DNA of 64,000 nt from Sorangium cellulosum. Lineage in GTDB: Bacteria; Myxococcota_A; Polyangia; Polyangiales; Polyangiaceae. Below the pieces are notes generated by a model, which saw only the letters and a program-made list of their open reading frames with translations, ran no database searches and had not been told where the DNA came from. Both the position numbers and the translations under genes were made by a program. Positions within the stretch are counted from its first letter, which is position 1, and each line of letters starts with the position of its first letter. Below, one piece after another: positions 8,875-18,635 of this stretch. Location of the stretch: assembly GCF_002950945.1 (NCBI RefSeq), contig NZ_CP012673.1:6199001-6263000 (forward strand). Reading direction: 5' to 3'.

Positions 8875-9873
8875 TCACGGACCCTGCCGCCCGCCCGGAT
8901 CCGCCATCGGGCTGCGGCGCGGGATGCGCACGCTCCGGTCGGCGGGGGCCACGGCCTTGGCCCCGTCGAGCGCGTCGGCGCAGCACCGGAAGCCGACCTG
9001 GTAAAAGCGGAACCACCGGTTGTGCGTCGACGTGACGGGGCGGCACCGCGAGCGGATCGGCCCCCAGTAGCCCCCCTTCAGCGTCGAGCGGAACGGCTTG
9101 TCGTCCAGCTTCCCGAGCTCGTTGTTCACCCACTCGTCGACGTTGCCGGTCATGTCGCGCACGCCGAACGGGCTCACGCACCGGTGCATCTCCCCGGAAG
9201 CGACCCGGCGGTCCAGCCGCTCGACCTCCGCGGAGATCTTCCACGGATCGGAGAACGTCTCGAGCACGGGCGTCGCGATCTTCCGGTCGATGTTGCACGC
9301 GCCAGGATCCCGAGCGATTCCATAGGGATAGGGCCACATCTGCGGGCCCTCGCAGGCGAACTCCCACTCCTCGACGGTGCAGAGCCGCTTGCCCTCGACC
9401 TCGCAGGCGCGCTTCGCCTCCAGCCAATTGACCATCACGGCCGGGCGGACGCCCTCGATGTTCGGGTACTCGAAGACGTCGATGCAGAAGCGCCGGCGCT
9501 GGAGGCGCCCCTCGCAGAGCACCTCGGGCTCGAACCGCGCGCAGATGTCCTTCTCCTCGTCGATGTAGGCGGCGCAGTGGTGCCCGACGTAGGGGCAGTA
9601 GATGCCGTCGACGAGCACCATCCCCCCGAGGCACGCCGTGGCGCTCGCCGGGTTGACGCGCACGTACGCGGGCGGCGGCGGGGGCGCCGCGGGGGCGGGC
9701 GCCGGGGGCGGCGGCGCGGGCTCCGGCGCGGGGGGCGGCGCCGGGCTCGCCGGCGGCCCGGCGCTCGCCCCCGCGGCCTCGGCCGCCCTCCGCCGGTAGC
9801 GGGGGGCGAAGAGCATCGCGCTCACCAGCGCGGCGACGACGAGGGCGGCGATGAAGGCGAGGCGCTCGCGCAT
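8875..9873 (-). CDS. SUMF1/FGE-fold secreted or anchored protein
   Basis: 332 residues. One membrane helix (residues 5-23, LAFIAALVVAALVSAML) is followed by an Ala/Pro-rich linker and a SUMF1-type domain. Family marks are CIDVFEYPN, RLCTVEEWEFACEGP, RDMTGNVDEWV, STLKGGYWGPIRSRCRP and FRFYQVGFRCC. SUMF1 domains include the formylglycine-generating enzymes, but the oxidase Cys pair is not clearly present, so a binding role is equally likely. It starts one base after the stop of its paralogue, giving a tandem pair that is probably translationally coupled. Confidence 0.82.
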   Translation of the reverse strand: MRERLAFIAALVVAALVSAMLFAPRYRRRAAEAAGASAGPPASPAPPPAPEPAPPPPAPAPAAPPPPPAYVRVNPASATACLGGMVLVDGIYCPYVGHHCAAYIDEEKDICARFEPEVLCEGRLQRRRFCIDVFEYPNIEGVRPAVMVNWLEAKRACEVEGKRLCTVEEWEFACEGPQMWPYPYGIARDPGACNIDRKIATPVLETFSDPWKISAEVERLDRRVASGEMHRCVSPFGVRDMTGNVDEWVNNELGKLDDKPFRSTLKGGYWGPIRSRCRPVTSTHNRWFRFYQVGFRCCADALDGAKAVAPADRSVRIPRRSPMADPGGRQGP

Positions 9874-9874
9874 G

Positions 9875-10952
9875 TCAGTCGTACACGCTGTCCTTCGCGG
9901 CGTCGCGCTCGATGAACGGCCGCGGCGCCGGCGTGTGGACGCCGTCGATCGTGTCGGCGCAGCAGCGGAAGCCGGCCTGGTAGAACTTGAACGTCGGCCC
10001 GTGCCCGTCGGTCGTGAGGCGGCACGTGTTGCGCACGGGCCCCCCAGTAGCCCCCGTTGAGCGTGGCCGGGCGCGCCGTGGCCGGATCGTCGGCGAGGTT
10101 GTCGGTCCACTCGTCGACGTTGCCGGAGAGGTCGTAGGCCCCGTAGGCGCTGATGCAGTCCGGGTGCGATCCGATCGGATCGGCCTGCCAGAGCCGGGCG
10201 ACCTCGGCCTCGCGCGTCTCCTCGTCCATCATCGCGTCCAGATCGAACGCGATCGCGGCGCGATCGATGTTGCAGGGGCTGGGCGTGCGCACGAACCCCC
10301 AAGGATACGGCAAGCGCTTCGGCCCCTCGCAAGCGAGGATCCACTCGGAGCGCCGGCAGAGCCGCTTGCCGGCCGAGGCGCAGAGCGCCTTCGCTTCGTG
10401 CCAGTCGACGAAGACCCGCGGGAGCTCGCCGACCCGGTTCGGCCATTCATGGCGGTCGACGCAGAAGCGCCGGCGATCGGTGGGCTCGAGGCAGCGGGCG
10501 CCGCGCGCGTACTCGGGGCAGCCGTGGCCGGTCCCCTTCTCGGCAACGCGCGCGCAGATGTACGGGATCGACGGGCAGAAGTCGCCCTCCACGAGCGTCA
10601 TATCGGCCGGACACGCGGCGCGCGCCACCGGGTCGTCCGCGAACCGGTCGACGACCGGGGCCGCGGAGGCCCGCGGGGCCGCGCCGCCCGGGATCTCCGG
10701 CCCGGGGCGCGGGTCCGGCGCGGGCGCGGCCGCCTCCTCCGGGCGGGCGGGCGCGCCGGGCGTCGCCAGGGCGTCGGCCGGCGCCGCCGGATCCGCCGGC
10801 GGCGGCGCGGCGGGGGTGGCGGCGGGCGCGGCCCCCGGCGGCGGCATGAGCAGCGCGCCCAGCTCGGGGGCGTAGCGCGCGCCGAGCGCGACCAGGCCCA
10901 GCGCTGCGCCAGCGCCGATCGCCATCAGGACACTCCCCGTACGCGCTTCCAC
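9875..10952 (-). CDS. SUMF1/FGE-fold protein, frameshifted near its 3' end
   Basis: Corrected length 358 residues from GTG. An N-terminal membrane helix (VLMAIGAGAALGLVALGARY) and Pro/Ala linker precede a SUMF1 domain with RRFCVDRHEWPN, KRLCRRSEWILACEGP and YDLSGNVDEWTDN. After TLNGGYWG the frame breaks at a C run at 10040-10045 (G6 on the coding strand). Removing one base restores PVRNTCRLTTDGHGPTFKFY and GFRCCADTIDG up to the TGA at 9875-9877. The adjacent paralogue has five G at the same point and reads straight through. This is either a sequencing error or a recent one-base insertion. Confidence 0.8.
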
Positions 10953-11160
10953 GTCACCCTGCGCGCCCCGTCATAGTCCAGCTGGCAGCGCAGCGACGTG
11001 AGAAGAATTGCAGGACATCCGGAACGCCATGCCCGGCGCACCGCGGCGAGCGGCGATGGCAAGCGGAGCAAGCGGGCGCGCCGGGCGCGCCGGGCGCGCC
11101 GCTGCGCGCAGGAGCGCCGCCACGCCCGCTTCCGTGTGTGATAGCTCTCCGGTTCCCCCT

Positions 11161-14121
11161 ATGGATCGACTGGTCGTTCGAGGCGCTCGGCAGCACAACC
11201 TCAAGAACGTCAGCGTGTCGCTTCCGCGCGACCGCCTGGTGGTGATCACGGGCCCGAGCGGCTCGGGCAAATCGTCCCTGGCGTTCGACACCATCTACGC
11301 GGAGGGGCAGCGGCGCTACGTCGAGTCGCTCTCCGCCTACGCGCGGCAGTTCCTCGAGCAGCTGTCCAAGCCCGACGTGGAGTCGATCGAGGGCCTCTCC
11401 CCCGCGATCGCGATCGAGCAGCGGGCGCTCGCGAAGAGCCCGCGCTCGACGGTCGGCACCGTGACCGAGATCTCGGACTACCTCCGCCTGCTCTTCGCGC
11501 GGGTCGGCACCCCGCACTGTCCCGCGTGCGGCAAGCGGATCGAGGCCCAGACCGTGCAGCAGATCGTCGACCGGATCCTCGATCTCGGCGACAAGACGCG
11601 GGCGACGATCATGGCGCCGATCGCGCGAGGCCGCCGCGGGGAGCTGAAGCTCGACATCGAGCGGCTGCGCCGCGAGGGCTTCGTGCGCGCGCGCATCGAC
11701 GGCGAGATCGTCGACCTCGGCGACGAGATCGTCCTCGACCGGACGCGCGCGCACGACCTCGACGTGGTCGTCGACCGCATCGTGGTCAAGGAGGGCATCA
11801 AGGGCAGGCTCACCGACTCCGTCGAGCTCGCGCTCAAGCTCGGCGAGGGCAGGCTGCTCGTCGACATTTCCAGCGAGGGGATGAAGATCGAGCCGCTCTG
11901 GATGAGCGAGCGCTTCGCGTGCATCGACTGCGGCATCTCCCTGCCGCCGATCGAGCCGCGGATGTTCTCGTTCAACGGCCCGCACGGCGCCTGCCCGGCC
12001 TGCGACGGCATCGGCGCGAGGACGCGCATCGATCCGGACCGCGTGGTCCCCGATCCGCGGCGGACGCTGCGGGAGGGCGCCGTCGTCGCCTGGGGGCGCC
12101 GGGGATCACTCGCGCTCGCCACGGAGACGGACCGGGCGGTCACCGCGCTCGGCTGCGACCCGGACGTGCCGTGGGCGAAGCTGCCGGCCTCCGTGCGGCA
12201 GGCGATCCTCGAGGGCAGCGAGCCCGGCGTCGGGCGGGGGAAGAAGAAGGTGGCTTACGAGGGGATCATCCCGCGGCTCGAGCGCCTGCTCAGCAGCGGC
12301 GAGCCCGCCCTCTCCGACGAGGAGGAGGCCGACCCCGAGGAGGACAGCGCCGTCCTCTCCGACGAGATCGGCCGCTTCGTCATCACGCGGGTCTGCGACG
12401 CCTGCGACGGCAAGCGCCTGCGCCCGGAGGCGCTCGCGGTGCGGCTCGGCGACCGCAACATCGCCGACGTCGGCACCTTGCCGCTGCGCACGCTGCGCGT
12501 CTTCCTCGAGAGCCTCATGCCGCCGCAGGACGGGGCGCCGCGCGCCGTCGGCGACGTCGCCGCCGGCCAGGCCCCGGCGGACAGCGCGCTCGCGCCGCGC
12601 GAGCGCGCGATCGCGGAGCCGCTGCTCCGGGCGGTGATCGCCCGCCTCGGGTTCCTCATCGACGTCGGCCTCGACTACCTCACCCTGGATCGCTCGGCGC
12701 AGACCCTCTCCGGCGGCGAGGGGCAGCGCATCCGGCTCGCGACGCAGATCGGGGCCGCGCTCGTCGGCGTGCTCTACGTCCTCGACGAGCCATCGGTCGG
12801 CCTGCACGCGCGCGACAATACGCGCCTGCTCGAGGCGCTCCGGCGCCTCGTGGACCTCGGCAACACCGTGGTCGTCGTCGAGCACGACCGCGACGCCATC
12901 CTCGCGGCCGACCACATCGTCGACATGGGCCCAGGCGCGGGCGTGCACGGCGGCCACATCGTGGCGCAGGGGACGCCGGAGGAGCTCAGCGAGAACCCCG
13001 CGTCGATCACGGGCCCCTACCTCAGCGGCAAGAAGCAGCTGGCGATCCCCACGAAGCGCCGGCGCCCCGACGGGCGCGTCATCCGCGTGGCCGGGGCGCG
13101 CGCCCACAACCTCCGCAACGTGACCGCCGAGATCCCCGTCGGCCTGTTCTGCACGGTCACGGGCGTGTCCGGCTCCGGCAAGTCGAGCCTCATCGTCGAC
13201 ACGCTGCTGCCGGCCGCGAAGAGCGAGCTGTACCGGAGCTCCGCCCCGATCGGCGCCTGCGACGGCGTCGAGGGCCTCTCGCACATCGACAAGGTGATCT
13301 CGATCGATCAGGCCCCGATCGGGCGCACCCCGCGCTCGAACCCGGCGACGTACACGGGCGTCTTCGGGCTGCTCCGCGAGCTCTACGCGGGCCTGCCGGA
13401 GGCGAGGACGCGCGGGTACAAGGCGGGCCGCTTCTCGTTCAACGTGAAGGGCGGCCGCTGTGAGGCCTGCCAGGGCGACGGCGTGCTCCGCATCGAGATG
13501 CACTTCCTCCCCGACATCTTCGTGACGTGCGAGACGTGCGGTGGCCGCCGGTACAACCGCGAGACGCTCGAGGTGCTCTACCGCGGGATGTCGATCGCCG
13601 ACGCGCTCGACCTCACGGTGGAGCAGGCGATCGAGCAGTTCGAGGCGCTCCCCCGCGTGCGGGAGCGGCTCGCCGCGCTCGCGCGCGTCGGCCTCGGCTA
13701 CATCACGCTGGGCCAGCCGGCGACGACGCTCTCGGGCGGCGAGGCGCAGCGCGTGAAGCTCGCGCGCGAGCTCGCGCGCAAGGCCACCGGCCGCACGCTC
13801 TACGTGCTCGACGAGCCGACGACGGGCCTGCACTTCTCGGACATCGAGGTGCTCACCGCGAGCCTCACGAGCCTGCGCGACGCCGGGAACACCGTCCTCG
13901 TGATCGAGCACAACCTCGACGTCATCGCCTGCAGCGACTGGGTGATCGACCTCGGCCCCGACGGCGGCGAGCGCGGCGGCACGATCGTGGCGGCGGGCAC
14001 CCCGGAGGACGTGGCCCAGGAAGAGGCGTCGTTCACCGGCGCCTACCTGCGCGAGGTGCTCGCCGCGGCCAAGCGCCGCGGCCCGCAGGCGCCGCGCGGC
14101 CGCGCCTCCACCCGTAAATAG
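11161..14121 (+). CDS. uvrA: UvrABC excinuclease subunit A
   Basis: 986 residues from the ATG giving MDRLVVRGARQHNLKNVSVS; an upstream in-frame ATG at 11008 adds only low-complexity residues. UvrA is the damage-sensing ABC ATPase of nucleotide excision repair. Visible are two Walker A motifs (GPSGSGKSS, GVSGSGKSS), two ABC signatures (LSGGEGQRIRLA, LSGGEAQRVKLA) with Walker B LYVLDEPS and LYVLDEPT, and zinc-binding Cys pairs (CPACGK, CIDCG, CPACDG, CEACQGDG, CETCGG). An acidic insertion (SDEEEADPEEDSAV) lies in the first half. No obvious LexA box was recognised upstream. Confidence 0.97.
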   Translation: MDRLVVRGARQHNLKNVSVSLPRDRLVVITGPSGSGKSSLAFDTIYAEGQRRYVESLSAYARQFLEQLSKPDVESIEGLSPAIAIEQRALAKSPRSTVGTVTEISDYLRLLFARVGTPHCPACGKRIEAQTVQQIVDRILDLGDKTRATIMAPIARGRRGELKLDIERLRREGFVRARIDGEIVDLGDEIVLDRTRAHDLDVVVDRIVVKEGIKGRLTDSVELALKLGEGRLLVDISSEGMKIEPLWMSERFACIDCGISLPPIEPRMFSFNGPHGACPACDGIGARTRIDPDRVVPDPRRTLREGAVVAWGRRGSLALATETDRAVTALGCDPDVPWAKLPASVRQAILEGSEPGVGRGKKKVAYEGIIPRLERLLSSGEPALSDEEEADPEEDSAVLSDEIGRFVITRVCDACDGKRLRPEALAVRLGDRNIADVGTLPLRTLRVFLESLMPPQDGAPRAVGDVAAGQAPADSALAPRERAIAEPLLRAVIARLGFLIDVGLDYLTLDRSAQTLSGGEGQRIRLATQIGAALVGVLYVLDEPSVGLHARDNTRLLEALRRLVDLGNTVVVVEHDRDAILAADHIVDMGPGAGVHGGHIVAQGTPEELSENPASITGPYLSGKKQLAIPTKRRRPDGRVIRVAGARAHNLRNVTAEIPVGLFCTVTGVSGSGKSSLIVDTLLPAAKSELYRSSAPIGACDGVEGLSHIDKVISIDQAPIGRTPRSNPATYTGVFGLLRELYAGLPEARTRGYKAGRFSFNVKGGRCEACQGDGVLRIEMHFLPDIFVTCETCGGRRYNRETLEVLYRGMSIADALDLTVEQAIEQFEALPRVRERLAALARVGLGYITLGQPATTLSGGEAQRVKLARELARKATGRTLYVLDEPTTGLHFSDIEVLTASLTSLRDAGNTVLVIEHNLDVIACSDWVIDLGPDGGERGGTIVAAGTPEDVAQEEASFTGAYLREVLAAAKRRGPQAPRGRASTRK

Positions 14122-14249
14122 CAGCACGGGCATGGGCCCGCCCGGTCCACGTGGGGTGGACTCGCGGCGGGCGCGCACGCCCGAACGACGCGCAGGCTCG
14201 GTCGCGCCGGGAGGCCCCCGCCCCGGAGGCCTCTCCGCGCGACGCGGCG

Positions 14250-14612
14250 TCAGCCGTAGTCTTTTTCGACCCGCTCCTGATCCTCTTTGCAGCGGATGCA
14301 GAGGGTCGTCTCGGGCCGCGCCTCCAGGCGCTTCGCCGAGATCTCCTCCTCGCACTCCTCACACTTGCCGAACGAGCCGTCCTCGATCTTGACGAGCGCC
14401 TTCTGGATCTTGTCGAGGAACGACTTCTCGCGACCCCGGAGGCGGAACGTGAACGACTGGAGGTACTCGCTCGACGCGAGATCCATCTCGTCCGGGAGAT
14501 CGTTCGCGTCGAGCATCATCTCCTCGGTCAGCGTCTGCTTCGCCTTCTTGACGATCTCGTCGCGCTTCGTCTCAAGCAGGGTCTTGAACTTCTTCAGCTG
14601 GGCCTTGTTCAT
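14250..14612 (-). CDS. dksA: DksA/TraR-family transcription factor
   Basis: 120 residues from an ATG preceded by AGAGGA. N-terminal coiled coil with the tip motif DEMDLA (DxxDxA, residues 41-46), then a C4 zinc finger CEEC...CIRC (Cys 84, 87, 105, 108). DksA binds RNA polymerase through the secondary channel and works with ppGpp to reprogramme rRNA and amino-acid promoters. It is shorter than the E. coli protein (151), typical of delta-proteobacterial forms. Its 3' end faces the 3' end of uvrA. Confidence 0.92.
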   Translation of the reverse strand: MNKAQLKKFKTLLETKRDEIVKKAKQTLTEEMMLDANDLPDEMDLASSEYLQSFTFRLRGREKSFLDKIQKALVKIEDGSFGKCEECEEEISAKRLEARPETTLCIRCKEDQERVEKDYG

Positions 14613-15033
14613 AGGTCCTCTCGCGTCGAATGCGCCGTGCGGCGCTGCCGTCTGAGCTCCCCTGGGCGCATGCAAGCCGCGGGTCGCTGATCCCCTGCTG
14701 CGGAACGGGGCGCACCGCGCCGCGACATGTCCGGAAGGCCAGATATTCCCCCGGAAATTGCGAGGCGCGGGATTCTAGTGGTGGACATCGCCCCGGTCAA
14801 CGACACCCCGCCCGTGGCAGAGATTGCCCGCGTCTTCACGCTCCCACCGTTCCCGCGTCGTGGTCGCGACGGCTCGCGCGCTGCGGCATCGATGTCAGGA
14901 GAGGTTGGAAAGCGTCTGCAGGCAAGCCCCGAGCGGCCGGAAGAAGCAGCCGTTCCCTCCCCGAAAAGGCATGCTCACACAAGAGCACGCCAGAAATGAG
15001 AGGCAGCGGACGGTTTGACGAAAGACAGCTCAC
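14613..15033. other. intergenic region between divergent dksA and Nudix genes
   Basis: About 420 bp with lower GC than its surroundings and only short, unsupported open frames. It must hold the promoters for both flanking genes. AT-rich elements are visible near 14745-14775 and 15030-15050, but no -35/-10 pair with proper spacing could be assigned with confidence. Confidence 0.5.
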
Positions 15034-16020
15034 GTGGAACAAATTTATCCTAGATTGCTGGATTTCGATCAGAACCGAACCCCTGTTCGTCCTCGCGATG
15101 CCTCCACGGTGATCGTCCTCCGTGACGGCCGCGCTGGGATCGAGGTGTTCTGCGTCCGGCGCCACGCGAGCTCGAGCTTCCTGGGCGGCGCCGTGGTGTT
15201 CCCTGGTGGGAAAGTGGATGCGCAGGACGGCGCGGAGGTCTGGGCGGATCGGGCGACCGAGCCGCCGGAGCGCGCCCGGGCGTTCGCGGCCGACGCGGCG
15301 ACGGCGCGCGCGCTGTGCGTGGCGGCGTGCCGCGAGACGCTGGAAGAAGGGGCGATCCTGCCGGTGGATGGACCGCTGTCCGGGGACGAGGTCGACGCCG
15401 TGGCGCGGGAGCTCGCCGCGGGGGCGCCGCTCGATGGGGTCCTCGGGCGGCGTGGCCTGAAGCTCGCCCTCTCGGCGCTCGTCCCATGGGCGCGATGGAT
15501 CACGCCGGAGGCCGAGCCGCGCCGCTTCGACGCCCGCTTCTTCCTGCTGTCGCTGCCGCCCGGCCAGGTGGGCCGGCACGACGGGTACGAGACGACGATG
15601 AGCTTCTGGGCGGCGCCGCGCGAGGTGCTGGAGCGCGCCGCGCGTGGCGAGCTCTTTCTCGCGCCGCCGACGTCGTGCACGCTCGAGCTCCTCGCCGCGG
15701 CCGCGGACGTGCGCAGCGCCGTGGCGCTGGCGGAGCGCCAGACGCTCTCGCCGATCTGCCCGCGCTTCGTCCCGGGCGACGGCGCCGAGCCGCCCTACCT
15801 CGCGCTGCCGGGCGACCCTGCGCACGAGCTCCGCGAGCGGCGCGTGGCGGGTCCGACCCGTTATGTCCTGCGCGACGGGCGCTTCTTCGCCGAAGAGTCC
15901 TGCGCGCGTGGATCCCCGATCCACATCGAACAGGAACGAGAGCCCGGATCCACGACCAGCTTCGACGTCCTCCGGACGAACTCCCCCTCCGCGCCGGCGA
16001 CGCCAGATCTCGAGGAGTGA
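15034..16020 (+). CDS. Nudix hydrolase-like protein (NUDT19 type)
   Basis: 328 residues from GTG. The start of the domain has FLGGAVVFPGGKVD and the helix ACRETLEEGAILP corresponds to the second half of the Nudix box (RExxEE), separated by an insertion of roughly 45 residues, as in NUDT19/RP2-type proteins that cleave CoA esters or related diphosphates. The box ends EEGA where the consensus has EExG. The C-terminal third (CTLELLAAAADV) is typical of the subgroup. Its stop is 3 bp before the HTH-receiver gene, so the two are likely one operon. Substrate unknown. Confidence 0.75.
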   Translation: MEQIYPRLLDFDQNRTPVRPRDASTVIVLRDGRAGIEVFCVRRHASSSFLGGAVVFPGGKVDAQDGAEVWADRATEPPERARAFAADAATARALCVAACRETLEEGAILPVDGPLSGDEVDAVARELAAGAPLDGVLGRRGLKLALSALVPWARWITPEAEPRRFDARFFLLSLPPGQVGRHDGYETTMSFWAAPREVLERAARGELFLAPPTSCTLELLAAAADVRSAVALAERQTLSPICPRFVPGDGAEPPYLALPGDPAHELRERRVAGPTRYVLRDGRFFAEESCARGSPIHIEQEREPGSTTSFDVLRTNSPSAPATPDLEE

Positions 16021-16023
16021 GCC

Positions 16024-16611
16024 ATGGAAACGAACCCGAAAGAGAACACGACGCAGCCCGAGCTGTTCACCGCGAGCGACGTCGCGCGCTTCTGTCAGGT
16101 GGACCTCAAGACCATCCACAACTGGGCGGACAAGGGGGAAATCCGCCACTTCCGCACGCCGGGGCGGCACCTCCGCTTCCGGCGCCTGGACGTGCTCGAT
16201 TTCCTCCGCAAGTACGGCTACCCCATCCCGGAGATCCTGCGGATGGGCAAGCCGAAGGTCGTCGTGGTCGACGACGACCCCGCGGTGCTCGCCGCGCTCC
16301 GCAAGACCCTCTCGCGGCGGTTCGACCTGACGACGTTCCAGGACCCGTTCGACGCCCTGGTCGCCGTGGGCAACATCCAGCCCGACGCGCTCATCCTGGA
16401 CATCATGATGCCGGGGCTCGACGGCGTGCGCTGTCTGGAGCGCCTCCGGTCCATCGACGCGACCTCGCACATCCGCTGTATCGTCTACTCGAACAACGAG
16501 GAGATGAAGAAGAACGCGACCGAAGCCGGCGCGTACGACTTCATCAAGAAGGGCGAGGCCAGCGAGCTGCGCGACTCGCTCGAGCGGCTGATGGGCCTCG
16601 AGCGGAGCTGA
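16024..16611 (+). CDS. HTH (excisionase/MerR-like) plus response-regulator receiver protein
   Basis: 195 residues. Residues 14-63 form a helix-turn-helix of the excisionase/BldC type (FTASDVARFCQVDLKTIHNW, then HFRTPGRHLRFRRLDVLDFL). Residues 77-190 form a CheY-like receiver with acidic pocket VVVDDDP (D83-D85), phospho-acceptor D126 in LILDIMMPGLDG, Ser in IVYSNN and Lys in FIKKG. The DNA-binding part is N-terminal, reversed relative to most response regulators. No histidine kinase is adjacent. Likely a DNA-binding regulator controlled by phosphorylation. Confidence 0.87.
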   Translation: METNPKENTTQPELFTASDVARFCQVDLKTIHNWADKGEIRHFRTPGRHLRFRRLDVLDFLRKYGYPIPEILRMGKPKVVVVDDDPAVLAALRKTLSRRFDLTTFQDPFDALVAVGNIQPDALILDIMMPGLDGVRCLERLRSIDATSHIRCIVYSNNEEMKKNATEAGAYDFIKKGEASELRDSLERLMGLERS

Positions 16612-16616
16612 GCGCC

Positions 16617-16648
16617 GCGCGGGCGGCGCCAGCACGGGCCGCCCGCGC
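16617..16648. terminator. hairpin between convergent genes
   Basis: Perfect 11-bp inverted repeat GCGCGGGCGGC / GCCGCCCGCGC with a 10-nt loop, placed between the stop of the receiver gene (16611) and the stop of the amidase gene (16652). It lacks a T tract, so it is a probable bidirectional terminator by position only. Confidence 0.55.
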
Positions 16649-16651
16649 CCC

Positions 16652-18635
16652 TCACTTCCCTTCGCGGTAGGCGCGGATCGCGTTCACGATGGCGTCCGCC
16701 ATCTTCTGACGGAAATCGGCGGTGGCGAGGCGGGCCTCGTCCTCCGGGTTCGAGATGAACGCGGTCTCGAACAGCGCGGCCGGCATGTCCGCGCCCGCGA
16801 GGACGAAGAAGCCCGCGCCCTTGACGCCCTGATCCTTGGTGTCGGGGTAACGGGGGGCGAGCGAGGCGAGCGAGGCCCGCTGGAGGAGCTCGGCGAAGTG
16901 GCGCGAGCGCGCCGCCATGTCGCCGACGTTGAGGTTCGACAGGATCGCCGCGACCTCGCGGCGGGCCTCGGGGTCGTCCGCGCTCGCGTCCTGCCCGTCG
17001 CCGACGTCGCGCCCGGTGCGCGCGGCGCGCGCGGCGTTCTCGCGCGCCGCGGTCTCCGACGAGGAGGTCGACTCGGCGTCGTGGGGCGCGGCGAGCGAGA
17101 AGGTCTGGACGCCGCGGGCGCGGCCGTTGTCGCTCGCGTTGCAGTGGATCGACACGAACAGGTCGGCGTGGAACGCGTTGGCGCGGGCGGTGCGGAGCTC
17201 CAGCGGGACGTAGACGTCGCTGTCGCGCGTGAGGAGCGTCTCGATCTTGAGCTCGCGCGCGAGGAGCGGGGCGACGCGGTGGGCGACGTCGAGCGTGACG
17301 TCCTTCTCCTTCAGGCCGGTCGGGCCGACCGCGCCGGTGTCGTTGCCGCCGTGCCCCGGATCGATGGCGACGCGCCGGACCTCCCGCTTGCCGCCGGCCT
17401 CGGCCTTGTCGTCGCGCAGCGGCGGGCGGGTGCTCACGTCGATGACGATCCGGAACGGCTCCGGCAGGTAGAAGATCCGGCGGTACAGGTCGGCGGCGAG
17501 GTCGAGGACCACGCGGGTCCCCTTCGGCTGCGCGCCGACGCGCACCCGCCGGAGCGCGCCGCCGACCTCGATCTCCCGCGCGATCCCGCGCGACGTCGCC
17601 CCCCGCGATGTCCACGAACACGCGGGCGTCCTTGCCGGCGGTCTCGTCTGCCGCGAGCGTGCCGACCTCGAACGTCGTCGGCGCGGAGAGCGCGACGACG
17701 ACGCGCGCCCCCTTGTCCGAGCCGTGCCGCTCGATCGCGGTGATCTTCACCGGGCCGGTCGGCGCCGTGGAAGGCCGGGGCGCGACGACGAGGTCGCGCG
17801 CGGCGCCCGCGCCGGTCACCTGCACCGGCGCCGCCGCGCTGGCGGCGCCCGCCGGCGCGGCCGATGCGAGCGCGGCGGCGCCGACGGGCGCCGCCAGGGC
17901 GAGCGCGACGCCCTCGACGCGGTGCCCCTCCTGCTCCAGCGCGCGCAGCGCGTCCCCGCTGGGCCGGTAGGCGGCCGCCTGGGCCAGCGCGACCGCGATC
18001 GCGGAGAGGCACGGCGAGCGCGGGGGCGGCGCGCTCTGGCGGGTGCGCGTCGGCGCGGGCGAGGCGAGGGCCGCGTAGCGCCGCGAGACCAGGTAGAGCT
18101 CGCGGTAGGCGACCGCCGCGTCGCGGGCGAGCTCGCCGGCGAGCAGCGCGCGGCGCCGCTCGGCCTGGCACGCGCGCTCGACGTTCGCGGGCTCGGTCGA
18201 GGCGCGGAAGGCGGTCGCCGCGGCGCTGTAGAGCTCCATCGCTTCGCGCGCGTCGGTGGCCGCCTGATCGAGGCGGAAGAGCCGGGTGCGCAGATCGCCG
18301 GCGAGCTCCGCCAGCGACGCCGCCTGGACCGTCGCTCCCGCCCGCGACGACGCGATCGCGACCGCGTCCGCGAGGGCGACCGTCTCCGCGCGGGGCGGCA
18401 GCAGGGCGCCCGGATCGAGCAGCGCGACGGCGCGTTGCTCGTCGGAGAGGGCGGCGCGCGGCGCCGGCGGGTCGCCCTCGGCGCCGCAGCCGCACGTGTA
18501 CGCCGCCATCGCGAAAAGCGTGATCCCGGCGGAGGCCAGGGCGTTACGATGCGGCTGCGCCGCGCTGGTGCGCCGTCGGCCCGCCGGGTCAGCCCCGCGC
18601 GCCGCTCGGAAGGCGATACGTCCCGGAGGTTTCAC
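16652..18635 (-). CDS. N-acetylmuramoyl-L-alanine amidase (AMIN + amidase_3), frameshifted
   Basis: Corrected length about 660 residues. N-terminal hydrophobic segment (LASAGITLFAMAAY) and nearby Cys suggest export. An Ala-rich tetratricopeptide-like stretch is followed by an AMIN domain (VKITAIERHGSDKGARVVVA ... ARVFVDIAG) and a zinc amidase_3 domain with VAIDPGHGGNDTGAVG, FVSIHCNASDN and ALFETAFISN. It cleaves peptidoglycan stem peptides during division. The frame breaks inside the AMIN domain at a C6 run (17599-17604); removing one base joins VFVDIAG to ATSRGIAREIEVGGALRR. The GTG at 18635 abuts the divergent GTG at 18636, so the true start may lie further in. Confidence 0.8.

Noticed and set aside
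11008..11160. N-terminal extension of UvrA by 51 residues
   Set aside because: The added residues are low-complexity Ala/Arg; UvrA proteins begin at the MDRLVVRGA position.
12106..14355. 749-residue open frame opposite uvrA
   Set aside because: Composition artefact of GC3-rich coding on the other strand; uvrA motifs are unmistakable.
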